From NCBI GenBank assembly GCA_030737835.1, contig JAUJYN010000024.1:136740-200739 (forward strand): a stretch of 64,000 nucleotides of DNA, given 5' to 3'. The DNA comes from Acorus gramineus (taxonomy: Eukaryota > Streptophyta > Magnoliopsida > Acorales > Acoraceae). Below, in pieces: positions 28,936 through 39,780 of this stretch. The notes beneath the pieces are model-generated. The model worked only from the letters and a program-made list of their open reading frames with translations, was not told the DNA's origin and made no database searches. The translations under genes and the position numbers were made by a program. Numbering within the stretch: position 1 is the first letter of the stretch; every line of letters starts with the position of its first letter.

Positions 28936-29119
28936 CGCTGCACATCCCCTCGGTTGAAGAGTTGTACCTTGTCCTCCTGGACAATCAAGGTTTAATCCTT
29001 GCCTACCCTAACTATAGGGAGTATTTTCTGTGTTTAGTGTTGGGTTGTGGGTCATGTGCCCAGTGATTTGCCCCTCCTTGTGTGCCTTGCTACAAATAAA
29101 TAATAAAAATGAAAAAAAA
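28936..29119 (+). mobile_element. SINE-like retroposon downstream of the GYF gene
   Basis: A 184-bp body ends in an A-rich tail (AAATAAATAATAAAAATG plus nine A). It is flanked by the 10-bp direct repeat ATTGACAAGC at 28926-28935 and 29120-29129. GGTTTAATCC inside resembles the B box of a tRNA-type RNA polymerase III promoter. The 5' A box is not clear, so a SINE is likely but not certain. Confidence 0.65.
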
Positions 29120-29173
29120 ATTGACAAGCTGTTACAAAATTCTATTTAATTTTTGATAAAGCTAAATAGAAAA

Positions 29174-29969
29174 GGGTTAAATGCATATAACCCCAAGTTA
29201 GCGTATATCCATGTAATCCTCTCATCTCATCAAATATCAATATGACGCCTTAAATGTTGACATGGTTAAGTATTTAATTCGGTTGGTTAAAAAAAAAGTA
29301 GAATATTTTATCATGCTGTTAATTCACATATTCATATAACTCTCTGATTTGTTTGATAAATTCAAAAGGACGCAAATATATGATTAAAATGCTATTCTTG
29401 AGTTATTGTTATCAGAAGCTAATTCAAATATTCATATAACTCATTGATTTGTTCAAAAGATTCAAAAGAATCTATTTTCTGATTTCACATATTCATATAA
29501 CCCTTAACTTTGTACAAAAAACGCAAAAGGATCAACTTAATTCTTTTTTCTTTCCCAATAATTGTCATGAATGTTTATATAAATCTCATTCGATCTTCTT
29601 CTTCTTCCCCCTGATTTATATAAATCTTATTAGATCTTTTTCTTCTTCCCCTGCATCTTTTAAAACCGGTGCTGTTTGAGAAGGAGAGGCAGCGGCGTTT
29701 GGAGAGGCGGTGATGTTTGGGAGAGGCAAAGGGCAATCTTTGGGGAGGTGGCGATTGTGAATGAGAGGCATAGAGAGGCAATTGGAAGATTTTAGGTTTA
29801 GGTTTAAATTTTGAGTGAAGGTAATACGGATTTTTTTACAACTTAGGTTAAATTAACCACAACAATGGTTAATCAAGGTAATGGCAGGGAGCTACATGCA
29901 TATAACAAAACAATTCAGGGGGTTATATGGATATACACTAACTTTGAGGGGGTTATATATATTTAACAC
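29174..29969. mobile_element. MULE-type MITE with ~50-bp inverted ends
   Basis: Left end GGGTTAAATGCATATAACCC and the reverse complement of the right end GTGTTAAATATATATAACC align over about 50 bp, sharing AAGTTAG(C/T)GTATATCCAT. The flanks carry a perfect 9-bp duplication AATAGAAAA (29165-29173 and 29970-29978). Long ends plus a 9-bp duplication indicate a Mutator-like MITE of 796 bp with no transposase. Confidence 0.88.
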
Positions 29970-30258
29970 AATAGAAAAATGTTACACTTAAGTAATTTCT
30001 ATAGTCAACTTTTATAATATGTGCGTACAACAAAAATCAATTAATATTTTGTTGTAGTTGTGAAGAAACAGCATAGGCTGATTGTTTGTTCTTATATAAA
30101 GAGACATTAATTGATTTTTGTTACATGTTATAAAGTTTCGCATAAACTATAAAATAAAAAACATCTTGATCGAACTTTTAATTTGTGACTTTTTAAAATT
30201 AAAATAATTTAACTTAAATAATTTTAATAAATTTAAACAAACATAACAATTTATTTTA

Positions 30259-31116
30259 GGGAAAAATCTTTTTTAACTCTCATAAATCTTTTTGAAATCA
30301 CAAAAAGTCCCTCTAAAGTCAAAAAATCATCACAGGTCTCCATAAAGTGCATATGGTTAACGAATTTAGTCCTCTGATCAAGAATATATTGAAATAAGTC
30401 ATCAGAAACTTATTAAAATTGGATTCATTCCCTACAAACTTTATTAAATCAGATTTAGTTTTTTTGTAAGAAAAAAATACCCCGTTATTTTTCAACATCT
30501 CCATTTCCTGAAATGTCATCCTCATCTATAAATTTTTTTATTGATCAAACAACATTTGATCTAAAAATTGAATAATTTTTCAACATTTTCACATCTTTAA
30601 TCTCATTACACAGACTGAACAAAAAAAATTACAGCTTCATCAACTCCATTACAAAATCAGTAGAGAAAACAATTTAAAAACTAAATTAAAATTCTATAAT
30701 ACATTCTTAACTCAAAATTACTAGCAATAAAAAGCATAACACATTGACTATAAAACTATAATTTGTTTAATAAAATTTAAATAAATTAGTATATATTTTT
30801 AGACAATTATATGAATTTTTTGTGATTTTAAGAAGATTTCAAGTAGTTAAGACGATTTTTAAATTTCATAGGGATTTTTTTTTATTTTCATAATTTTTCA
30901 AGGAGTTATATCGAATTTTTTCAACAAAGAAAATAAAATTTAAAAGGGTATAACAACAATTGATCATGCATGGTTGGGGTTAACCACACATCTGATTAGT
31001 TATAGGGACTAGAATAAATATTATCTAATAAGATATGTACCTGAGAGAATTTATCAATTTTACAAAGACTTTTTCTGATTTTCATAAGTTTCCAGGGAAC
31101 TAGATCAATTTTTCCC
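30259..31116. mobile_element. MULE-type MITE, AGGGAAAAAT family
   Basis: An 858-bp segment whose ends begin GGGAAAAAT on both strands and stay related inward (both contain AAATCA then AAAAAGTC). It is flanked by the perfect 9-bp repeat TTTATTTTA (30250-30258 and 31117-31125). No coding capacity. A relative lies at about 41390-41900. Confidence 0.8.
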
Positions 31117-31479
31117 TTTATTTTAATATAAAGCTTAGAATCCATACACACATAAATAGAAAACATCATCTAATAAGGTATATGCTTTGATAAAAAATGT
31201 ATATCGCTTTATCTTAAATTAAATGAATCAATTTTTGATAAATGTAAAATTTTTAACGAAGTATATACCTCATCTAAAGATACATATATTTTATTGGATT
31301 TTTAACGTGTATGAAATTGCATTTTATACGGTAAAAAAAAACATAAAATAGCACCCAAAAAGCAATCTAAAATCCCAAAAAAGCCGTCTAAATTATGAGC
31401 CTCTAAAAATAGACCCGCCAGAGCACAAAAAACTGTAAATTGAAAAAATTGGTGCCCCAAAAACAAAGCCACATCCCAC

Positions 31480-32070
31480 TCGTGGTCGGCAACGGCCCTG
31501 CCCGGCACGTCAAAATAGGGCCCAGGCCCGCGGCCGGGGCCGAGCCGGCCTGTGGCCAAAAAACAGGGCCCAGGCCCGAACGAGCCTCACGGGCCGGGTC
31601 TGGGTTCGGACCTAAGGGTGGGTCTACGGGCCCAAATTCTAAACATCTTATTTCTTTTGATTTTTTAATTTTAAGTTTTTTATTTATATATAATGTTAAA
31701 ATAAAACAAAATTTAAAAGTACAATGTTAAAAAAAATATTTATATCTATTGAATTTTTAAAATAAAAATATTAAATGAATTAATTATTTGAAAGAATAAA
31801 TAACTACATGTACGGATGTACCTAACTAGGTTGGCACCTACATAAATGTCAATAATTTGTATAATTAAACCACAATTCAAATAAAAATTACATGTTAGTC
31901 ATTTATTGGATTGCCCCCCATGGGTCTACGGGCCGGCCTGAACGGGCCCACTTTGGACGGGCCTACGGCCGGTCCGGGCCCCAGAAGGGAGGCCAGAGCC
32001 CTGCCCGCCTTGAAAGCGGGCGGGGTTGGCCCGGCCCGTGAATGGGCCGCGGGTTTTTTGATGACCCTTA
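31480..32070. mobile_element. hAT-like element with GGCCC-rich ends
   Basis: A 591-bp insertion flanked by perfect 8-bp repeats CATCCCAC (31472-31479 and 32071-32078). Ends TCGTGGTCGGCAACGG and, inverted, TAAGGGTCATCAAAAAACC are worn versions of the TAGGGGTGNCAAA...CGGG end common in plant hAT MITEs. The subterminal regions are rich in GGGCCC-type words; the centre is AT-rich. It splits one copy of the surrounding tandem unit cleanly. Confidence 0.82.
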
Positions 32071-32393
32071 CATCCCACACGTTTCCAAAATAGAAATTGT
32101 TATACCATGGGCTGCTCGATAAAAAATAAAAAAAAAAGAGAAGAAAAGTGCCATATTCAATCTTTTTACAAGTCTAAAACACATATCACATGTTTTTCTT
32201 TTTTTAAAAACATATCATTTAACGAAGTATATGCTTTTTTAAAAACATATCATTTAACGAAGTATATGCTTCGATAATTTTTTTTTATATCACTCTATTT
32301 TAAATTAAATGAATCTCTTTTAGTAAATGTATAAAAAATTTAGCGAGTTATATACCTCATTTAACGATATATAGTTAGTTATAGATTTTTAAT

Positions 32394-33216
32394 GAGGGGC
32401 GGACGTACGAGTTGGCTGGGCTGGGCTACAGCATGGATTTTGCATTTTTTTATATATTTGATGATACATGTTATAATATTTATATTTTATAAATTACATT
32501 TTATACATAAAATATATTCTTAACAAACTAGATATCAACCTACCAAATTAGTAACAAATCAAATAGTATCCTTACAAATTGGATCTCATCCTAACAAACC
32601 AAATCGAACTTCGACCCGTTTGGAAACGTGTTTAGGCAGCTTTTGAGTTTGCAGAAAAGCTGCTTTTCCTAAACCCGTTCCACCAAAAAAAAATGGGGCC
32701 AAAGCTGTATACATATTTGTGTGAAAAAGCGTTCAAAACCTGAGTTTTGTAGGAACTGTGGATAGACAGCTTCTTGCAAAATCAAATTTAAACCCATCTT
32801 TTGTCTAAAATCAGTTTTGCAATCGTGCAACCAAACACAGCCTTCAATTTTATTATAAATTTTAACGATTCTAAATTTTAAAATTCAAATATTATCTTAG
32901 GAATTAATATCAATTGAACAATAAAGAAAATTTATATCCATAAAATAACTCTTCTTATTTTTCTAGCAATTCTTTCAAAAATCAAAGTACTCAACTTTAA
33001 TTACATTTCCTTTTTTTTTGCTTTTCTTCACATGCATATATCTTTTGAATATCACATTATTTAGTATATAAATAATTACATCAAATATAAGAAAAAGAAA
33101 CTTCCATATAAATATTTAATATAGGCTATCAAATATAAGAATAAAAAAATTTCTATATAAATATTTATTATAAGCTATATAGCCCACCCCAAAATATTGT
33201 CCTGGATCCGCCCCTG
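32394..33216. mobile_element. hAT-like element with AGGGGCGGA ends
   Basis: Left end GAGGGGCGGACG and inverted right end CAGGGGCGGATCCAGG. The flanks TTTTTAAT (32386-32393) and TTTTTAGT (33217-33224) match at 7 of 8 positions, in line with a hAT duplication. The insertion interrupts the repeat unit between its two marker blocks. A Tourist-like MITE is nested inside. Confidence 0.68.
32612..32845. mobile_element. Tourist-like MITE nested in the hAT-like element
   Basis: The segment runs from ACCCGTTTGGAAACGTG to CGTGCAACCAAACACAG. It matches the family of copies 1-4 (CAGAAAAGCTGC, CAGTTTTGCAATCG). Its presence shows the outer element is the older insertion. Confidence 0.65.
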
Positions 33217-34199
33217 TTTTTAGTAATGTATATAAGATTGCATTTTAGACTGTAAAAGAACTAAGTGGAACAACTCCCAAAAAAACCGTCTAAGTTACAA
33301 GCCTCTTAAAATAGACCGGCCAGAGCACAAAAAACTGTAAATTGAAAAATATTGGCGCCTCAAAAACAAAGCCACAACCCGCAGGTTTCGAAATAGAAAA
33401 TTATTACAACCAAAGATTGCACGAGAACAAAAGAAAAGAAAAATATCAAATTCAATTTTTTTTACAGTTTAAAACATAGACTACATATGTTTTTCTTTTT
33501 TTCAAAATAGAAAATATCATCTAATAAGATATATACTTTGATAAAAATATATATCACTCTGTTTCAAATTGAATGAACATATTTTCAGTAATAGATATAT
33601 AAAAAATTTAACTATACATATATTTTATGAGCTAATATGACAATGTGTTAAGGTTTTGACAATAAGTTGTTATAATTTTAAGAAATAAAAAATTCATCCA
33701 TATTGCTCATATTTATATTTGTCAAAATTAGGATAAAAAATCAGATTAAATGCTATTCCATCCCTTAGATGCCATTCCTTAGATAGAACAAAATATCTCT
33801 ATTTTCATTTAAAAATTAAGATAATTGTCTGCAATTTATTTTGATTTTTTTTATATAAAACATGAATAAATTATCCTCCTACTCATTTATTTCCATAATA
33901 ATTTTTATCCTATCATTTATTCATTTATAAAATCAGTCATATTAAATTTTTAATCAGACATATAAAACTCCATTATATACAGTAAAAAAAAAAAACCAGT
34001 GGAATAACCCATAAAAAGCCCTCTGAGTTGCAGGCCCCTAAAAATAAATCAGCCAGAACACCAAAAACTGTAAATTAAAAAAAAAGAGTTGGCGCCTCAA
34101 AAACAAAGCTACACATTTCCGAAAAATAGAAACCCCTGAAAAACCGCCCAAAAAAAACCTCAATCACCGCTCATCCCCTCCTTCAAATGCAAACCCTAA

Positions 34200-34311
34200 A
34201 AATCTCAAAATCTCTATCTCTCATTCTCTCCCATCTCTCTCTCTCTCTTTCAATCTTTTAATCGATCGATTCCTCCTTCTCTTTCTCTCTCTCTCTCTCT
34301 CGCCCCTTCAA
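34200..34311 (+). promoter_or_regulatory. CT-rich leader of the MGCG gene
   Basis: Runs of CT dinucleotides (TCTCTCTCTCTC) just before the start codon at 34315, with a CAAACCCTAAA telo-box-like word at about 34191. Pyrimidine patches near the start site are typical plant core-promoter or 5' UTR sequence. Confidence 0.5.
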
Positions 34312-34314
34312 TCC

Positions 34315-37300
34315 ATGGGGTGCGGGACCTCCAAGCTCGAGCCGGACGAGGTGACGGCGGCGTCATCACCGGCGCCGGCTCCGACACCGCCTGGTCTCGG
34401 TCCCGTCCGCCGCAAGATCGACGAGATCCGACGGCGGAGGGCTTTCGGGCGCATGAGGAAGGATAGCATCTCCACCATTGAACCCCTCATCGACGCCGCC
34501 GGAGGCTCCCCTCCGCTCATCGACGACGACGACGAGACCTCCCGCTCTGGCTCCCTCAATGACGACGATAAGCCTCCGCCGCCAGTTCCCGAGGCTCCGG
34601 AGGACGAAGAGGCGCCACCACCTCCTCCTCTTGCTGCCGTGGAGGATGATCTAAGTAACTTTTCAGGTACATTATTATAGTATTCCATATTTTTAGTTAT
34701 GATATTATCGCATTGTATGAAATCTTATTATAAAAAGATTTAAAAAAAAATTTGGTCTAAACTCTAAAATCTAAACATGTGCATTTAATTCATATGCACA
34801 TATACATGTTAATTTTTTTTTTTATATAAAAAAACATATCTTATTAATTAGATACGCACTTCAACCCACCAAAGAAAAGTATATATTAAAAAAAGTCAAA
34901 CCGTCTGTGAGTTATAAATGGGATTGTAAACGGGTCCATTACTTATTGTTTTCCAAAAATAGAATATTTTTGTTTTGGGTGCTAATACATGCATTCAGTT
35001 ATTCATGCAATCATTTATAACGTCTTTATTTTTCCCATAACATCGCTTCAATTTTTATGAACTTAGGTTACAAAATGTACTGCAACTTTATAAACGTTTG
35101 ACATTTGTCCCTAAAATTTTTACTTTCCTGTAGAAGAGGTGGCGGCAGCGGAGGAGGAGAAGGTGGTGGATGATGCGGTGGAGACGGAGGAGGAGAGGGC
35201 GAGCAGCGGCGGCGAGTTAGGGTTTGGGGACTGCCCCGGATCGCCGAGTTTTAGGGTTTACTTCGTCGAGGTCGTCAACAGCTCTGACGAGGACGACTCG
35301 ATTAAGAGCAGGCCCAAAGAGGAAGGTTGGTTGGAAAAGACTGAAATGCCTTTCATGGGGTTTTGTGGTTTTCATGGGTATTATTGTATTTATTTATTTA
35401 TTTATTTATGAAATACCTATAATGCCCCCTGACGTGGGTGATGCAGGTAAGGTGGATGAGACGCCGAAGAAGAGCAAGAAGTTTCTGCGGAGGAGAGAGA
35501 GCGGCGGTTCCACGAATTCGAGCGAGGTATGCATTTTGAATGGTATTTTTGTAAAGGGAAATATCCATATAACTCCCATGTAATCTTTTTGAAATCCATA
35601 TAATCCCTTCTAATTTCAACATATCCATATAACCTCCGCAAACATCATAAATAAATAACTCCAAATTATTTAACAGAGTTGGAATATTTTAGACATATTT
35701 CGTTATCTAAACAATGGTTAAGTTAACAAATATGTGTTCTTTTAATCCTATGAAAACAGCCAATATTTTTTAAAAATTGATTTTTATTTTTAAGTCTTCA
35801 TAAACTATAGGATTTAGTGATCGATCCCTTGATTTTTTATATTTTGGTTTTAGTTCTCAGATTTAAAAGATGTGTTCTTTTAGTCCTTGGGAGAGATCTA
35901 TCCCTAAATTATTTAGTTTTGTTTTTAGTCTCTGAGAGGGACTAAAAGGGAACATATCCTTTAAATCTGAGAACTAAAACGAAAATATGAAGAAGTGAAA
36001 AAAAAAAATGTTTACAGGGACTCAAAACTAAAAAAACCTTTTAAAAAAACCCCTAAAGGAGTGTAAAATTAAAAATATGAGGGTTTTTTTTAAGTATTAG
36101 TTGTTTTTCGGGAATTAAAAGAATATATATTTGTTAGCCATTTGTTTAAATAATGAAATATGTCTGGAATATTCTAAATTTGTTAAAAAAATTTAACTGC
36201 AGGTGGTTATTTGCATTTATGGTGTGTTTATAGGGGGTTGTGTGGATATATTGAGATTACAAGGGGTTATATGGATATCAGGAAGATTACAAGGGGTTAT
36301 ATGGAGTTTTGTAAAATTATTAAACTAATTTAGCGTGCATTTAGTTACTTGATTAGATAATTTTTACGTTTTCAATAAGCTGCATTTTATAATTGTGCAA
36401 CCAAATAGAAAAATTAGAACAACTTCCAGATTTCAAACAAATATAAAAACTGCGTTTTTCAAAAGCTCTGTAGAATCAGTTTTAAAATCTAACGTTTACA
36501 AAAAATCAATTTTACAATCGTACAACTAAACACATCATTAGTCCATGAAGTCAAATTTTCACATATTCTAATAATAATAACAATAATAACAACTATAATA
36601 ATAAAACTTCACCAAGCTTGTGACCCAAGCCAATTTGATGAATTACAAAAAAAAGATGATAACTTGATAAAGAAGTTATAGGATGACATGTCTGTGAATG
36701 GTTAGAATCAAATAAATTGATTAATTCTTTGGTTATAGGATCATAACTCTTTTGAATTTTTGCTTTTGTTTCATATTTAATTTTTTATTTTTAAATGACT
36801 GCATTTTTTTTTTGGAAAAAGATGGTGAGTAATAGCCATTCCTATTTTAATGAAAATTTAAGTTATAAGATGTTTTTGTTTCAAAAGTACCATAGTTTTT
36901 TGAAAACATGAATAATAGATACCGTGAACATTTGGGTAAGCTTTTACTAGACATGAATAAATAGATACCATCAATTATAGATATCATGATTACCTTTATA
37001 ACAATATCCACTACTAAAGATATATATTTTAATATAAGAATTTAGGACTTTTTATATTCCCATGTTTTTCTTGTTCTTAATATCCACTCACAGCCCCTTC
37101 CTCTGGGTGAGATGACTTTTCTAACCCGGAGGAAGCGCGTTGTGAGCCTGTCTTAATGTTTTTTTTCTTAACTTATTTTTTTATTTTATCCTCTGTTTTT
37201 ACTCTTTTTTTTTTTTAGAGTTTGTAATTCGAATTCAGTTAATGAAATTAGATAGGAAATATCTACATTTTCTTTCAAAAAAAAAAAAAAAAAGTCTAAA

Positions 37301-38601
37301 CATGAACAACAGTGGGAGGGACCTTATACATTATAATGTATTAAAGATGAGAGATGGTAGTTGTACTATAAAAAAAAGTTGGGATTGAAATCAAGATCAA
37401 AAGAGCTAGCCTCTTTCTGAGATTCTTAGAAGAGATCGCTAAAATTAGTTAAGTTGTTTGATTAATCATGTAAGATATCAAGTTTAAAATACAAACATAT
37501 ATAATTATGTAATATGTAGATTCAAATATTTTTTCAGAATGAATATCTTGATTTACTTAACTTTGATATTGAAAAGCAAATAATTTCTAATTTTTTTAAA
37601 ACGAATTTGAGATGGATGCATGTAATTTTCAGATAATTGACAATCTTTCTTCCAGGGGCTTGATTATAATATGTATAATTTGACATTTATACATTTATAA
37701 TGGTCCTATATGGGTTAGAACGTGTGATGATATGATGGATCGATGAGTTTTGGTTATAAATTTTATGGGATTTTTATTTTTAAGTCTATGTAAACATGCT
37801 TATTTAAGGTTCAATCTCTCCATTCTTCATATTTCTTTTCAAATCCCCATATTCAACCGCCTATTTGATTTTTAGTCCATTCGTCAAATGTTCATCCATA
37901 CACCATTAATTTGTAAATTATGATTTATTTTTAAGTCCCTATAAACTATGTTATTTAGTGAGAGACTGATCACTAAATAATATAGTTTATAGGGACTTAA
38001 CACTAAATAACATAGTTTACAGAGACTTAAAAATAAAATCACATTTCACAAATTAACGGTGTATGGATAGACGTTTGACGAAGAAACTAAAAACTAAATA
38101 GGCGATTGAATACGAAGACTTAAAAAAAAAAATGAAGAAGTGAAAGACCGATCTCTAAATAGGTATGTTTACATGGACTTAAAACTAAAAATCCTAAATT
38201 TTATTTGTAGAAAAACTGGTTTGTAATTTGTATGGCTAGGAAAATATTCCAAAAAAATTAATGGATTACAAGGTCAAATAGCCATTTTATTTTGCCTCCC
38301 AAGTGCATGGGATATTCCAGACAGTGTGCACAAATGCAATGAAAATATGTTTACATGTTAGATTAACCACACATCAATCATGTTCATTTTATTTTTAATT
38401 AACATTATTGTGTATATTTTTTTGGTAATACAGGAAGAGTGTAAGACGCAGAAGAGAGGGAGGAAACTACGAGCACTAGCAAAGACACCAGTGGCAGTCT
38501 ACAGTCGATTGAACGTAAAATCATGTTACAACTACAACAACAACAACAGTCACAACCCTCCATCACCCCAACACAGCACCCGTCGATTGTTGTGTGAATA
38601 A
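34315..38601 (+). CDS. MGCG-type protein, predicted N-myristoylated, function unknown
   Basis: Four exons: 34315-34666, 35134-35325, 35447-35526, 38434-38601. They sum to 792 nt, 263 residues, with phases agreeing at each GT..AG junction. The protein starts MGCGTSKLEPDEV: Gly2 with small residues at 3 and 6 fits N-myristoylation, and Cys3 could be palmitoylated, so it may sit at the plasma membrane. It then has a basic helix (RRKIDEIRRRRAFGRMRK), acidic and Pro-rich stretches, a short conserved-looking GDCPGSPSFRVYFVEV, a Lys/Arg cluster (KKSKKFLRRR) and an Asn-rich tail. No enzyme domain is seen. I do not recognise the family by name. Intron 3 is 2.9 kb and full of small transposons, and a Tourist MITE begins 9 bp after the stop. 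Start choice is firm; exon 4 is the least certain part. Confidence 0.72.
35556..36306. mobile_element. MULE-type MITE in intron 3 of the MGCG gene
   Basis: A 751-bp element with ~85-bp related ends built of repeated ATATCCATATAACCCC words, flanked by 9-bp repeats TTTTGTAAA (35547-35555 and 36307-36315). It begins 29 bp after the exon 3 donor. Its ends resemble those of the 29174 element. A smaller foldback element is nested in it. Confidence 0.78.
35777..36038. mobile_element. Foldback MITE nested in the intron-3 MULE MITE
   Basis: The two halves are long inverted complements: both contain TTTTAGTTCTCAGATTTAAA in opposite senses. Low-complexity 9-bp flanks TTTTAAAAA (35768-35776 and 36039-36047) may be the target duplication. 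The ends share TTTTTA(T/G)TTTT with the foldback at 37766. Confidence 0.6.
36333..36537. mobile_element. Tourist-like MITE, copy in intron 3
   Basis: About 205 bp with worn ends GCGTGCATTTAGTTAC and ACAACTAAACACATCA, flanked by TTA on each side (36330-36332 and 36538-36540). The interior shares AAAAGCTCTGTAGAATCAG with the other copies. Confidence 0.68.
37766..38194. mobile_element. 429-bp foldback MITE, nearly one large hairpin
   Basis: The left arm (37766-37965) and right arm (37985-38194) are inverted complements over nearly their whole length. Shared words include CATGTAAACAT, ATCCATACACC and GGACTTAA. Perfect 9-bp repeats TAAATTTTA (37757-37765 and 38195-38203) flank it, pointing to a MULE-type foldback. 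Confidence 0.85.
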
Positions 38602-38609
38602 GATTCTTC

Positions 38610-38840
38610 GGGTGCGTTTGGTTGCGCGATTGTAAAATTGATTCTGCAGGAATCTGCGATTGCAAAACTGATTCTGCAGAAAGCTCACTTTCTCAGCTTT
38701 TTAAAATCGCAGCTTTTGGACATTATTTACCTGAAATCTGTGTGCAGGAAGCTGCTATAGTAAAACTGTTTAGATGTACGATTGTAAACGCTGCTTCCTG
38801 CAATCGCAATCGCAGCACAATCACACAACCAAACGCACCC
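38610..38840. mobile_element. Tourist-like MITE directly after the MGCG stop codon
   Basis: A 231-bp element with ends GGGTGCGTTTGGTTGCG and the complementary ACCAAACGCACCC, flanked by TTC and TTA. It begins 9 bp after the TAA at 38599-38601, so the transcript's 3' UTR must start in it. Confidence 0.85.
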
Positions 38841-39549
38841 TTAGTATATCTTCTTTATATTTTTTTATGTTCTTAGTTTCCAAGGTGAATATTTGTATTT
38901 TTATTTTCTTTTGAGTGTCCATGTTGGGGGATGCATGTTATGTTGTGTCTAATTCAATTGATTCTTTGATTGTTTAAAAATGTGTTAATATTTATTAAAA
39001 AATGTGGTTTAAATATCATTGGTTGTTTTGTAATAGTAATTATGTTTCATGATGGATTGTCGTTATTGGTTGAAATCAACTCAAATATATTTATATACTG
39101 TGATTTTTTAAAAAACGGTTCTTTAATTTCACCCCTCCTCCGCACATGTCGCGTGTCAAAATTACTTATTTTTTTTATAAATATAATGTGAATCTTAATA
39201 TATACAACGATTTGAAAAATCATTTGTGATATGGGACTAAAACAAATTTAAACACTTTAAAAAAAATAAAAGATGAAAAAATCAAATCCTTAAAAATTTA
39301 TTATTTTGATATATTGTTTTTATCCATGAAACCCAACCGGAACTACAAAATTGTTTATAACTTTATATTTACAAGGTGTGAAGGAGTTGTGGGTTGAAGT
39401 AAGGCTGGAGGGTTAAAGCTGGGATTGATCTCAATGAGGTGGTGGCCGGTGGGAGTTTATTTTATTTTCACAGGGACTGGGGAGTGGAACATGGTAAGAG
39501 AGGAGTCTGAGCTCAATGATCCAGCATGGGATTGATTTTTTTGCTTTTT

Positions 39550-39780
39550 AGGGTGTGTTTGGTTATGAAATTGCGCAGCATTTATGATTGTAGGAAGCTG
39601 CTTCTGTAATCATGCAGTTAAACAGTTTTACTGTAGTAGCTTCCTACACATAGATTTCAGGTAAATGGTTTAAAAAAACTACGATTTCCAAAGGCTAAGG
39701 GAGGTGAGCTTTCTACAGAATCAGTTTTAAAATCCAAAATCTTGCATAATCAGTTTTGTAATCGCGCAATCAAACGCACC
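39550..39780. mobile_element. Tourist-like MITE, copy 4
   Basis: A 231-bp element with ends GGGTGTGTTTGGTTATG and CAATCAAACGCACC, flanked by TTA and TGA. The interior is in the opposite orientation to the 38610 copy. Confidence 0.8.

Larger units (their letters stand above)
31140..34130 (+). repeat. Tandem array of an AT-rich ~0.5-0.7 kb unit ending at the MGCG gene leader
   Basis: Two marker blocks alternate. Block 1 has TATATGCTTTGATAAAA and TATATACCTCAT words, at about 31160-31290, 32200-32385 and 33500-33620. Block 2 has CCAGAGCACAAAAAACTG and CTCAAAAACAAAGCCACA, at about 31310-31479, 33225-33390 and 33965-34115. Removing the two hAT-like insertions at 31480 and 32394 leaves three successive copies of block 2 spaced about 0.5 and 0.74 kb. 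The last copy abuts the leader of the gene starting at 34315. A related diverged copy lies near 56700-57470. Confidence 0.7.

Noticed and set aside
37080..37290. Possible LINE or SINE 3' end with a poly-A run
   Set aside because: There is an A16 run, but no matching target duplication or promoter boxes were found.
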